DNA from: Nonomuraea muscovyensis
GTDB taxonomy: Bacteria > Actinomycetota > Actinomycetes > Streptosporangiales > Streptosporangiaceae
Direction of reading: 5' to 3'
DNA length: 64,000 nucleotides
Assembly (NCBI RefSeq): GCF_014207745.1
Contig: NZ_JACHJB010000002.1
Coordinates: forward strand, 248,001 to 312,000
Below, piece after piece: positions 1 through 8,093 of this stretch. Below the pieces are notes generated by a model. That model was not told the origin of the DNA and did no database searches. It saw only the letters and a list, made by a program, of their open reading frames with translations. Each line of letters opens with the position of its first letter. Position 1 is the first letter of the stretch. The position numbers and the translations under genes are program-made.

Positions 1-1
1 G

Positions 2-367
2 CAGTTCTTCCTCGGCGTGCCGCGCGAGGTGGAACAGGCCGCGCTCATCGACGGCGCCGGCAGGGGGATCATCTTCTGGCGCGTGGTGCTGCCCATGACC
101 AAGGGGCCCCTGCTGACGCTCGCCCTGACCACCGCGGTGTGGACGTGGAACGACTACCTGTGGCCGCTGCTGGTGGCCCCGGGTGAGGAGACCCGGGTGC
201 TGACCGCGGCGCTCGGCATCTTCCTCAAGCAGTCGCCCAACACCGCGCCCGACTGGACCGGGCTGATGGCCGGCTCCGCCCTGTCGGTCCTCCCGGTCCT
301 GCTGCTGGTGGTCTTCTTCGGCCGCCGTCTCGTGGACTCCATCCAGTTCTCCGGCATGAAGGGATAA
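2..367 (+). CDS. Sugar ABC transporter permease, MalG type (C-terminal part)
   Basis: The frame is open from the window edge, so the N-terminus lies outside. The first visible residues carry the EAA loop typical of binding-protein-dependent permeases (E-Q-A-A-L-I-D-G-A, then a conserved V-L-P), which docks the ATPase subunit on the cytoplasmic side. After it come two hydrophobic stretches and the short C-terminal tail usual for the MalG/UgpE branch. The stop lies three bases before the start of the binding lipoprotein, so the two are one operon and form one importer, probably for a carbohydrate. The substrate cannot be read from the sequence. No ATPase gene is visible here; actinomycetes often share one. 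Confidence 0.9.
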   Translation, partial: QFFLGVPREVEQAALIDGAGRGIIFWRVVLPMTKGPLLTLALTTAVWTWNDYLWPLLVAPGEETRVLTAALGIFLKQSPNTAPDWTGLMAGSALSVLPVLLLVVFFGRRLVDSIQFSGMKG

Positions 368-370
368 GTC

Positions 371-1699
371 ATGAGAAGAGGTTGTGCGGCCGCGGCTCTG
401 CTGCTGCTGGCGGCGGCGTGCGGCAGCGGCGGTGGCGACGGGCCGGAGGACGGCAAGGTCACGCTCACCTACGCGCTGTGGGACGACGTCCAGCAGGGCG
501 CCTACCAGCAGTGCGCCGACGCCTTCCAGCAGGCCGACCCCGGCGTGACCATCAAGATCACGCAGAACGCCTGGGACCAGTACTGGCAGAACCTCACCAC
601 CCAGATGGTCTCCGGCCAAGCCCCCGACGTCATCACCATGCAGGCCTCCTACTACCCGCAGTTCGTCAAGAACGGCCAGCTCCTCGACATCGACCCCATG
701 GTCAAGGCCGACAAGGTGGACCTCACCCGCTACCGGCCCGGTCTGGCCGAGCCGTGGGTCAAGGACGGCAGGCGGTACGGCCTGCCCAAGGACTGGGACA
801 CCATGGCCGTCATCTACAACACCAAGCTCGCCGAGCAGGCCGGCGTGGACCTGTCCGAGCTGACCTGGAACCCCGCCGACGGCGGCACCTTCGAGAAGGC
901 CATCGCCAGGCTCACCGTCGACCAGAACGGCAAGCGCGGCGACGAGCCCGGCTTCGACAAGACCAAGGTCGCCGTGCACGGCATCGTGCCGGAGCTGAAC
1001 GACGGCTCGCAGGGCCAGAACAGCTGGGGCAACCTCGCCGTCTCCAACGGTTTCGGCTACATCGACAAGAACCCGTTCGGCACCCGCTACTTCTACGACA
1101 GCCCCAAGCTGGCCGAGACCGTCACCTGGTTCCGGCGGCTCATCGACAAGGGCTACGCCGCGCCGTACGACAAGACCAGCTCGCTCGGCATCGACGCGGT
1201 GCTGAACTCCGGCAAGGGCGCGCTCGGCATCACCGGCTCCTGGATGATCAGGACGTACATGGAGTCCACGGAGCAGAAGTTCGCCTTCGCGCCGCTGCCG
1301 ACCGGGCCGCAGGGCCGCAAGTCCGCCTTCAACGGCCTGGCCGACGTCATCTACTCCGGTACCCCGCACCCGGAGGCCGCCTGGAAGTGGGTGAAGTTCC
1401 TCGGCTCGCCGGCGTGCCAGGACATCGTGGCCCGCAACGCGGTGGTCTTCCCCGCTGTGGCCTCCTCCTCCGAACGCTCGCTGGAGGCGTACCGGGCCAA
1501 GGGCTGGGACGTTCGGGTCTTCGTCGAGGAGGCGGAAGCGGCGGACGGCACGTTCCTGCTGCCGGTCAGCGACCATGGTGACGAGATCAACCAGATCGTG
1601 TCCAGCGCTCTGGAGGAGGTCTGGCTGGGCCGCAAGGACGCCCAGACCGCGTTGACCGCCGCCAACCAGCAGGTCAACGCGCTCTTCACCGCCAACTGA
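371..1699 (+). CDS. Extracellular sugar-binding lipoprotein of the ABC importer
   Basis: This 442-residue protein is of family 1 (MalE-like) solute-binding type. It begins with a short lipoprotein signal: Arg residues, a Leu/Ala core and a lipobox L-A-A-A-C with the lipidated Cys at about residue 17, followed by a Gly-rich linker. The mature protein would sit on the outer face of the membrane and deliver a carbohydrate to the permease encoded just upstream (three-base gap). The body is rich in Trp/Tyr (Y-A-L-W-D-D, W-D-Q-Y-W), as is common in sugar binders. An AAGGGAT stretch precedes the ATG. Substrate specificity is not inferable. Confidence 0.93.
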   Translation: MRRGCAAAALLLLAAACGSGGGDGPEDGKVTLTYALWDDVQQGAYQQCADAFQQADPGVTIKITQNAWDQYWQNLTTQMVSGQAPDVITMQASYYPQFVKNGQLLDIDPMVKADKVDLTRYRPGLAEPWVKDGRRYGLPKDWDTMAVIYNTKLAEQAGVDLSELTWNPADGGTFEKAIARLTVDQNGKRGDEPGFDKTKVAVHGIVPELNDGSQGQNSWGNLAVSNGFGYIDKNPFGTRYFYDSPKLAETVTWFRRLIDKGYAAPYDKTSSLGIDAVLNSGKGALGITGSWMIRTYMESTEQKFAFAPLPTGPQGRKSAFNGLADVIYSGTPHPEAAWKWVKFLGSPACQDIVARNAVVFPAVASSSERSLEAYRAKGWDVRVFVEEAEAADGTFLLPVSDHGDEINQIVSSALEEVWLGRKDAQTALTAANQQVNALFTAN

Positions 1700-1712
1700 A
1701 CCCCCGCCGGCC

Positions 1713-1744
1713 CCGCCCGGCCGCCGCCGACGGCGGCCGGGCGG
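1713..1744 (+). terminator. Strong GC hairpin after the ABC operon
   Basis: A 13-bp perfect stem (CCGCCCGGCCGCC paired with GGCGGCCGGGCGG) closes a six-base loop 13 bases after the binding-protein stop codon. There is no U-tract, which is normal for actinomycete hairpin terminators. It would separate the importer genes from the following oxidoreductase or dampen read-through into it. Confidence 0.65.
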
Positions 1745-1781
1745 TTGCCCGGAACGAGTGATCGGCCCAGGAAGGAGCCAC

Positions 1782-3044
1782 ATGTCCGATGTGACGCTAG
1801 CTCTCGTCGGCGCAGGACTGCGCGGGCAGTCCTACGCCCGCCACGCGGTCTCGACCGGCAAGGGGCGCGTGATCGCGATCGCCGAGCCGGACCCGGAACG
1901 CCGCCGGGCTGTCGCCGCGGAGTTCGACGTCGCGCCCGAGCGGGTGTACACGGACTGGGCCGACCTCGCGGCGGCGGGCCGGCTGGCCGACGCGGCGATC
2001 GTCGCCACGCAGGACCGCATGCACACGGCCCCGGCCGTGCGGCTGGCCGACCTCGGCTATCACCTTCTCCTGGAGAAGCCGATGGCCACCAGCGCGGACG
2101 AGGCGGCACGGATCGCCGAAGCAGCCGAGCGCAACGACATCATGCTGGCCGTCTGCCACGTTCTGCGCTACACCCCCTACACGCGCGTGCTGAAGCGGCT
2201 GCTCGGCGAGGGCCGGATCGGCCGGCTGGTCAACCTGCAGCATCTGGAGCCCGTGGGCTGGTGGCACCACGCCCACTCCTTCGTGCGCGGCCACTGGCGG
2301 CGGCAGGACACCTCCGCGCCCATGCTGCTGACCAAGGCCTGCCACGACATCGACTGGCTGATCCACCTGGCCGGGCAGGCGCCCGCCCGGGTCAGCTCCT
2401 TCGGCACCCTCACCCACTTCCGTCCCGAGGAGCGGCCCCCCGGCGCGGCCGACCGGTGCGTGGACTGTCCCCTGGAGCCCTCCTGCCCCTACTCCGCCAA
2501 GCGGCTCTACCTCGGGTGCCTGGGTGATCCGCAGCGGGAGTTCTGGCCGCTGGGCGCGGTCACGGAGCGGCGCGACACCGAGGGCGTGCTGGCGGCGCTG
2601 CGCACCGGCCCCTACGGCCGCTGCGTCTACGCCTGCGACAACGACGTCGTCGACCACCAGGTCGTGGCGATGGAGTTCCCCGACGGCACGACCTGCTCGT
2701 TCACGATGAGCGCCTTCACTCCGATGGAACACCGCCGCACCCGGCTGCTCGGCACCCACGGCTACCTCGACGGCGACGGTCGCACCCTGCGCCTGGTCGA
2801 CTTCAGGACGGGCCGGGAGGAGATCATCGACAGCCACGCCGGCCATGGACCGAGCGCCGCGGACGGCCACGGCGGCGGCGACGAGGCGTTGACCGAGGCC
2901 TTCCTGGCGGCCGTGGCCGGCGGCGATCCGACGCTGATCTCCTCCGACGCGCTGACCAGCCTGGCCAGCCATCGCGTGGTGTGGGCCGTCGAGCGGGCCA
3001 GGACCACCGGCTCGGTGGTCGAGCTCGGCGCGCCGCCGGCCTGA
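1782..3044 (+). CDS. Gfo/Idh/MocA family oxidoreductase
   Basis: 420 residues. The N-terminus has the Rossmann dinucleotide motif (V-G-A-G-L-R-G, about residues 8-14). The family signature L-E-K-P-M-A-T follows near residue 95. The catalytic-type segment K-A-C-H-D-I-D lies near residue 185. Such enzymes act on sugars or cyclitols with NAD(P). Unusual for a simple dehydrogenase is a Cys cluster C-V-D-C-P-L-E-P-S-C near residue 225. An in-frame GTG exists 24 bases upstream, but ATG 1782 has GAAGGAG at 1771-1777 at good spacing and fits the Rossmann start. Its place after a sugar importer suggests catabolism of the imported compound. Confidence 0.88.
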   Translation: MSDVTLALVGAGLRGQSYARHAVSTGKGRVIAIAEPDPERRRAVAAEFDVAPERVYTDWADLAAAGRLADAAIVATQDRMHTAPAVRLADLGYHLLLEKPMATSADEAARIAEAAERNDIMLAVCHVLRYTPYTRVLKRLLGEGRIGRLVNLQHLEPVGWWHHAHSFVRGHWRRQDTSAPMLLTKACHDIDWLIHLAGQAPARVSSFGTLTHFRPEERPPGAADRCVDCPLEPSCPYSAKRLYLGCLGDPQREFWPLGAVTERRDTEGVLAALRTGPYGRCVYACDNDVVDHQVVAMEFPDGTTCSFTMSAFTPMEHRRTRLLGTHGYLDGDGRTLRLVDFRTGREEIIDSHAGHGPSAADGHGGGDEALTEAFLAAVAGGDPTLISSDALTSLASHRVVWAVERARTTGSVVELGAPPA

Positions 3045-3111
3045 CTCCGTTCGACCGCCGGCCGAGCGCCGCAGGCTCGCCTCCGGCTTCCCGCACACGC
3101 GACGAGGCGCG

Positions 3112-3846
3112 TCAACGGTGGTCGGCGACGTACGTGTCGAAGAAGGCGAAGGTGCGCCGCCAGGAGTCCTCCGCCGCCGGGCGGACGAGGCCGTGGCGCA
3201 ACGGGAACAGCGCGAGTCTCGCTAGTGGATGGTGTCCGTCGGTCATGAAGGAGTGCCCGGCGCCGGGATAGATCTCGACGTCGTGCTCGATGCCGAGCGC
3301 GCGCATGTGCTCCTGCAGCCGCCTGCCGTGCGACCGGAAGCCTGCGTCGCGGCCGCCGTAGGAGCCCACGACCGGGCACACCGCGCGCAACTCCTCTTCG
3401 TCGCGGGGAACCGCGCCGTAGTTCACCGACGCGGCCCGCACCCCAGGGGGCGCACTCGCCGCGTAGGCGAGCGCGAACCCACCGCCCATGCAGAATCCGA
3501 TCACGCCGAGCCGGTCGCCGTCGACGTCTTCGCGCCCGGCCAGCCACCGCCGCGTCGCGTCGATGTCGGAGGTGGGCCGGCCCGGCCTGCCGGTGGCCAA
3601 CTGGTGCATGGCCCGCGCCAGGCACCCGGTCCTGGTGCCATGGCTGTAAAGATCGGGCAGGACGGCCGCGTAGCCACGGTCGGCGAACAGATCCGCCACA
3701 TCCAGCATGTCAGGTTCGACACCGTAGATCTCGTGCACGACCACGATCCCCGGCCAGCCGGTCGCCGGCGCGGTCCCCTCCGGCAGGGCCACGGTCGCGG
3801 CCAGCGAATCGCCGTCCGGCAGCGGAACGCGCACCTCTCGTCTCAT
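3112..3846 (-). CDS. Dienelactone hydrolase family protein
   Basis: 244-residue alpha/beta hydrolase without signal peptide, so cytoplasmic. It shows the family marks: V-H-E-I-Y-G with the conserved Glu near residue 39, the nucleophile elbow G-F-C-M-G-G with Cys119, an acid at about Asp167 (G-G-R-D-A) and the catalytic His near 198 (G-A-G-H-S-F). A Cys nucleophile rather than Ser is the dienelactone hydrolase hallmark. The substrate could be a lactone or ester; no chlorocatechol genes are nearby, so a role in aromatic degradation is not supported. It converges with the upstream oxidoreductase. Confidence 0.87.
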   Translation of the reverse strand: MRREVRVPLPDGDSLAATVALPEGTAPATGWPGIVVVHEIYGVEPDMLDVADLFADRGYAAVLPDLYSHGTRTGCLARAMHQLATGRPGRPTSDIDATRRWLAGREDVDGDRLGVIGFCMGGGFALAYAASAPPGVRAASVNYGAVPRDEEELRAVCPVVGSYGGRDAGFRSHGRRLQEHMRALGIEHDVEIYPGAGHSFMTDGHHPLARLALFPLRHGLVRPAAEDSWRRTFAFFDTYVADHR

Positions 3847-3977
3847 CGGCGCTCCTCAATGATCTGGGCGAACGGGAACGTCACGTTACAGGTTCGCCGC
3901 CGACGCTCAGCACCCGCTGGACCGCGGGCTGTCGCCACATCGGCCGGGCCCACGGTGTCCACGTCACAAGGTGGAAC

Positions 3978-5192
3978 TCAGTGGTAGCGGGCGATCATGG
4001 GCCCGAAGTTCCTGCCGTAGGCGAGGCCGACGGCGTAGACCGTCCTCGTTCCGGGCACCGCGCTCACCGCGGAGACGTCGACCTCGCGCCTGCGGTTCGC
4101 CCCCGCCATCGGCGGCAGCTCGGTCCGGCTGCCGTCGGGCGCGACCCGGATGGTCCCGCTCAAGCCGCTCTCGGCGGCGGCCCAGTCGACCAGGATGATC
4201 CCGTTCGCGCCGTCGGAGCCCGACGCGCTGACGTCGGCCGAGCCCGGCACCCGCGACCAGGCGCTGCCGTCCCAGTGCAGGGTGATCGTGGTTCTGCTCC
4301 TGCCGTCCTCGTAGTCGAACTCCTCGCTGGTGCCGATCGCCCACACGTTGCCGGGACTGTGGGCGACGACCTGGGTGAGCATGATCGACGGGATGCTGCC
4401 GTCCGGCAGGCCCTGGCTGTTGATCCCCTTGCTCGGCGTGCGATCCTCGGGCGCGGGGACCAGCTGCCATGACCGGCCGTCCCAGCGCATGGTCGCCGCC
4501 TGCGAGCTGGAGCTCCCCTGCGCGAGCGGCCGGCCGGTGCCGCCGACCGCCCACACCTGGTCGGGCGCCGCGGCCGACACCGACGCCGCCCAGGCGGGCA
4601 GACGCATGACCGTCCAGGCCCGGCCGTCCCAGTGCGCGGCGTGATCCCCCACCACCAGCCACACGTCGTCGGGTGCGAGGGCGGTGGCACCGGCCCGCTC
4701 GCCCGGGTTGTAGTCCATGTCCGGTAGCGGAACCCGGCTCCAGCGCTCGCCGTCCCAGTGGTGCGCGGCCAGAGCGGTGGTGGTGGCGAAGATCCACGCG
4801 TCGCGCGGTCCGGTCGCCACCAGCGCGGGAAACCTCTCGTAATCCTTGGAGTCCCACGTCACCTCGGGTGCGGGGCGCTCGCGCCAACGCCGGCCGTCGA
4901 AGTGCAGGAGCAGCAGCCGGCCGGTGCCTTCGCTCGGGCTGCCGATCGCCCACACGTCGCGCGGACCGCTGGCTGCGACCGCGTTCAACCGGGTTCCGCG
5001 CTGGTCGCCGACGTGCTCGAGCCGCCAGCCCCGGCCTCGGGCCGTACGGACTGGAGAGGGTCTGGGGGTTGCCGTGGTGACGCTGGGGGCGGTGGCGGTC
5101 GGCGCGGGCGCACCTCGCGGCGGCGGCGCGGCGGCGCACCCCGCGCCCAGGACGGCAGCCGCGCACAACGCGGCCAGGCGCTTGGCACTCAT
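3978..5192 (-). CDS. Secreted lipoprotein with beta-propeller-like repeats
   Basis: 404 residues from the ATG at 5192. It begins with a lipoprotein signal (M-S-A-K-R, Ala/Leu core, lipobox L-G-A-G-C, Cys about 19) and a Pro/Thr-rich linker. The rest repeats a blade-like pattern about every 45-60 residues: a Trp or Tyr followed by A-I-G/A-V-G (D-V-W-A-I-G, Q-V-W-A-V-G, N-V-W-A-I-G, T-V-Y-A-V-G), each preceded by H-W-D-G-x-x-W-type strands. This looks like a six- or seven-bladed propeller exposed outside the cell. No catalytic motif is visible; function unknown. A GTG 93 bases further upstream would put a non-signal sequence in front and is less likely. Confidence 0.7.
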   Translation of the reverse strand: MSAKRLAALCAAAVLGAGCAAAPPPRGAPAPTATAPSVTTATPRPSPVRTARGRGWRLEHVGDQRGTRLNAVAASGPRDVWAIGSPSEGTGRLLLLHFDGRRWRERPAPEVTWDSKDYERFPALVATGPRDAWIFATTTALAAHHWDGERWSRVPLPDMDYNPGERAGATALAPDDVWLVVGDHAAHWDGRAWTVMRLPAWAASVSAAAPDQVWAVGGTGRPLAQGSSSSQAATMRWDGRSWQLVPAPEDRTPSKGINSQGLPDGSIPSIMLTQVVAHSPGNVWAIGTSEEFDYEDGRSRTTITLHWDGSAWSRVPGSADVSASGSDGANGIILVDWAAAESGLSGTIRVAPDGSRTELPPMAGANRRREVDVSAVSAVPGTRTVYAVGLAYGRNFGPMIARYH

Positions 5193-5546
5193 GGCACGGG
5201 ATGCTTGAGACGGGCGGTGATCTCGTTCAGCGGCTCCCCACGACACCAGCGCGGCAACCTCTGCGACGATCTCCGGATCTGACACCTTGCAACCCCTCTG
5301 CGGCGCACGCGGCGGACCAGATGGACCAGGCGTGGTGTTTGATCGATTTGGCCAATGCTGTCATCACCTGGAGCACGGACCGAAGAACGAGGTCGCAATG
5401 AGCCATGACAGCACCGCTCCCGGGAGTCGTGGAAAGGTCCTGGGGAGCCTCTACACCCGCAACCGGGCTGGGTCCGGATGGTCAACTGATCCCAGGACCC
5501 CACTGATCTGCGAACCCGGCTGACCCGAGCAACTGGAGACGACGAA
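5193..5546. other. Gap without a convincing gene
   Basis: About 350 bases lie between the propeller lipoprotein and the next plus-strand gene. On the minus strand two overlapping frames look weakly coding just upstream of the lipoprotein (D-P-E-I-V-A-E-V-A-A-L in one, L-N-E-I-T-A-R-L-K in the other). They would join after a frameshift near 5235, so they could be the tail of a decayed small gene. Nothing else is recognisable. The last 20 bases contain a GGAG that serves the gene at 5547. Confidence 0.3.
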
Positions 5547-6164
5547 ATGACCGATCGCCGAACCGCATCGCCAGAACACGATCAGTATGGGCTGCTGGCG
5601 GCGCACGGGTTCGATGAAGCCTTCTTCGGGCTCTGGGTGGAACGGGACGACCTCGACGAGCTCGCCGGGTTGCTGCGCCTGGATCCGCGATCCGGGCGTG
5701 ACGTGCGCCTGATCGAGGAAGCGGCCACGATGACGGACTGGTCCGTCCCGCTCGAGGAGAAGGACAGTCTCTGGATCGGACCCCACAGTCCTGGCTGGTC
5801 AGTTGTGATCAGCACCAGCGGCCCGGAAACGGGAGGGTGGTGCCTCAGCTCCGGAAATCGAGGAATGCTCATGGTCGATTGGCACCGAGAGATCGATGGC
5901 CTCTCCGACCTCGCCTATTACCGAGACGGAAACCTGGTCGCAGAAGTTCCGGCGTTGCCGTCGGGCGAACTGCTGCCCGGGCAACTGTTCGAACCCTATG
6001 CCCAGGGGCTTCCCCGGGATGGGGATCCAAATGAGGGCGACGAACGGCTGGCGCACGCCTTTCTGACCATCGTGGGACGGATGACAGGCCGCTTCCTCGA
6101 CGGGGACTGGTTCCGCACCCCCGGTCGTGCCCATCGATTTCCTCTGGTCGACACGCACGGATAG
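5547..6164 (+). CDS. DUF6461-type hypothetical protein
   Basis: 205 residues, acidic, with no signal peptide or membrane segment. I associate the pattern (D-Q-Y-G near the N-terminus, a central W-x-V-x-I-S-T-S-G, then C-L-S-S-G-N and F-E-P) with a DUF6461-like family of actinomycetes. That assignment is from memory and uncertain. A GGAG 13 bases upstream supports the ATG start. Base composition is slightly less GC-biased than its neighbours. No partner gene is evident, and the next gene is 115 bases downstream. Function unknown. Confidence 0.7.
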   Translation: MTDRRTASPEHDQYGLLAAHGFDEAFFGLWVERDDLDELAGLLRLDPRSGRDVRLIEEAATMTDWSVPLEEKDSLWIGPHSPGWSVVISTSGPETGGWCLSSGNRGMLMVDWHREIDGLSDLAYYRDGNLVAEVPALPSGELLPGQLFEPYAQGLPRDGDPNEGDERLAHAFLTIVGRMTGRFLDGDWFRTPGRAHRFPLVDTHG

Positions 6165-6288
6165 TCAGCAGTCCGCTCGATCGCTCTCCACGGGCGCGCC
6201 CGGTTTCCCGAGGAGAGCCGACTCCGTCCCGACGACCCAGCGCCCGCGCGGTTCGCGGGCCCGAGCCTGGTAGGCCAGGATGGCCCGC

Positions 6289-7038
6289 ATGCCCACTGTG
6301 CCTGAAGATCACGTTGAGCCCGCGCATCCGTCCCGGGTCAACGACTATGACAGTCTCGCCGAGGCGTACGCGGTCGAAAACGAGACCGGCATCATGAACG
6401 CCTACTACGAGCGGCCCGCCATCCTGGCCCTCGCCGGAGAGGTGACCGGCCGGCGGGTCCTCGACGCCGGCTGCGGCTCGGGCCCGCTGTTCGCGGCGCT
6501 GCGCGAGCGGGGTGCCGCCGTGTCCGGCATCGACAACAGCACCAGAATGCTGGAGCTGGCCCGGCGGCGGCTCGGTGACGGCGCGGACCTGCAGGTGGCC
6601 GACCTGCGTGATCCGCTGCCGTTCCCCGACGGTGCGTTCGACGATGTCATCGCGTCCCTGGTGCTGCACTACCTGGAAGACTGGGGGCCGACGCTGAGCG
6701 AAATGCGGCGCGTGCTGAGGACCGGCGGCCGGCTGATCGTGTCCGTAGACCATCCCATGATGGTCTACGCCCAGCACCGCCTGGCCGGGCGCAAGGTCAG
6801 CTATTTCGGAACCAGGAACTCGCTCGAAGAGTGGACCATGGGCGGCCGGACCGTCCCGATGAGCTTCTGGCACCGGCCGCTGCACGCGATGACCGACGCC
6901 TTCACCGCGGCCGGCTTTCGCCTGGCCGTCGTCAGCGAGCAGCAGCCCGTGCCGGAAGCCCGCGAGCTGTTTCCCGACGAATTCCGCTCCCTTGCCACCA
7001 CCCCAAGCTTCCTGTTCTTCGTCCTGCGTGCCGACTAG
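6289..7038 (+). CDS. Class I SAM-dependent methyltransferase
   Basis: 249 residues from ATG 6289, which has AGGA eight bases upstream; another in-frame ATG lies at 6280. The SAM-binding motif I V-L-D-A-G-C-G-S-G is near residue 60. It is followed by the acidic strand-2 end (S-G-I-D-N-S), motif II with D-L-R-D-P-L-P-F, and the post-motif G-G-R-L-I-V-S-V-D-H-P. This is the UbiE/Methyltransf_11 layout for small-molecule methylation. The C-terminal part has a W-H-R-P-L-H segment seen in several actinomycete enzymes. The acceptor substrate cannot be read. It stands alone. Confidence 0.87.
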   Translation: MPTVPEDHVEPAHPSRVNDYDSLAEAYAVENETGIMNAYYERPAILALAGEVTGRRVLDAGCGSGPLFAALRERGAAVSGIDNSTRMLELARRRLGDGADLQVADLRDPLPFPDGAFDDVIASLVLHYLEDWGPTLSEMRRVLRTGGRLIVSVDHPMMVYAQHRLAGRKVSYFGTRNSLEEWTMGGRTVPMSFWHRPLHAMTDAFTAAGFRLAVVSEQQPVPEARELFPDEFRSLATTPSFLFFVLRAD

Positions 7039-7130
7039 GGCCGTCCGCGCGGGCCCGTGTCACCCACCCTCAGGTAGCTTCTGGAGGTCCAGCCCGAGGT
7101 ACACGCTGTCCCTGCGCTCCGCACGCCGCA

Positions 7131-7949
7131 TCAGGTGGTGAGCGTGCTCAGGAGGGCCAGGGCCTGGGCTGAGCGGGACCCCGGCTCGGCCGGCTGGGCG
7201 ATGAGCCGCTGACCGGGGGCGCTGGCGATAGGGAAGATCTCGGTGCGCAGGTGCAGGTCACCGACGTCGGGGTGGTGGAAGTGACCGCCGTACGCAAGCC
7301 TGCCGCGTGGCTCGCGTGCGGCCCACAGCCGCCGGAAGTCCTGGCTGGTGATCGCCAGCTCGCCGACGAGTTCGCGCAGGCTGTGATCATCGGGAGTGCG
7401 GCGGGTCACCTGGCGCAGGTCGTGGACGGCCGCGCGGGCGGTGAGGTCCCAGTCGCGGAAGAACCGCCGTCCGGCCGGGTCAAGGAAGATCATGCGCAGC
7501 AGGTTGTCGCCGAGGACGAACCGGCTGTGCAGGACGGTCGCCAGGGAGTTGCGCACCAGCACGTCGCAGGACGGGCCCAGGATGAAGGCGGGAGCCGTCG
7601 TCCAGTCGCTGAGCAGGCCGAGCATCTCAGGGGAGACCCGTTCGACGCGGCCGGGTCGCCGCCGCCGAACCGTCGGGCGGGCCAGCCGGTGCAGCTCCAC
7701 GAGCGCCTGGTCGTCCAGGCGCAGCGCCCGTGCCAGGCTCTGCACGGTCTGGCGGGTGGGGCGCTCGCGGCCCTGCTCCAGCCGGGCGTAGTAGCCGGGG
7801 CTGAGGCCGGCCAGCCGGGCGACCTCCTCTCGGCGCAGGCCGGGAACCTGGCGGCGGCCGTGCGTGGCCAGCCCGAGCTGCTCAGGCCGCACGAGCGCGC
7901 GGCGTTCGCGCAGGAACCGCCCCAGCGGGTCGTTGCGCTCACTGTCCAT
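7131..7949 (-). CDS. XRE-family regulator with MmyB-like ligand-binding domain
   Basis: 272 residues. The N-terminal 75 residues form a helix-turn-helix (G-L-R-R-E-E-V-A-R-L-A-G-L-S, then Y-Y-A-R-L-E-Q-G-R). The remaining 190 form the PAS-like MmyB domain, with L-S-D-W-T-T-A-P-A, N-L-L-R-M-I-F-L-D-P and H-H-P-D-V-G-D-L-H-L. Members usually sense a small hydrophobic ligand and control an adjacent oxidoreductase or transporter. It is the last gene of a seven-gene minus-strand block that starts with a paralogue (13621-14499). ATG 7949 was chosen because the helix-turn-helix follows directly; longer in-frame starts add only unstructured residues. Confidence 0.88.
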   Translation of the reverse strand: MDSERNDPLGRFLRERRALVRPEQLGLATHGRRQVPGLRREEVARLAGLSPGYYARLEQGRERPTRQTVQSLARALRLDDQALVELHRLARPTVRRRRPGRVERVSPEMLGLLSDWTTAPAFILGPSCDVLVRNSLATVLHSRFVLGDNLLRMIFLDPAGRRFFRDWDLTARAAVHDLRQVTRRTPDDHSLRELVGELAITSQDFRRLWAAREPRGRLAYGGHFHHPDVGDLHLRTEIFPIASAPGQRLIAQPAEPGSRSAQALALLSTLTT

Positions 7950-8093
7950 GACATGTGAGGTTAGGCGCGCCGCGGCCGTGCAGCCTGGGTGCGTCATTCC
8001 CAGGTTGGGCCGGGGGAGGGGTTGGCAGGGAGACGGTGCGGCCATGCCTGGGCGGTTCGGAGGCCGCGGAGGCAGCTGGCGCTGCCTGCCGGA

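Noticed and set aside
382-1581. A 399-codon open frame overlapping the binding-protein gene
   Set aside because: It is Arg/Pro/Ala-rich shadow coding in another frame of a clear solute-binding protein gene.
1797-3098. A 433-codon antisense frame over the Gfo/Idh/MocA gene
   Set aside because: Composition is that of antisense GC-rich shadow sequence; the opposite strand has convincing family motifs.
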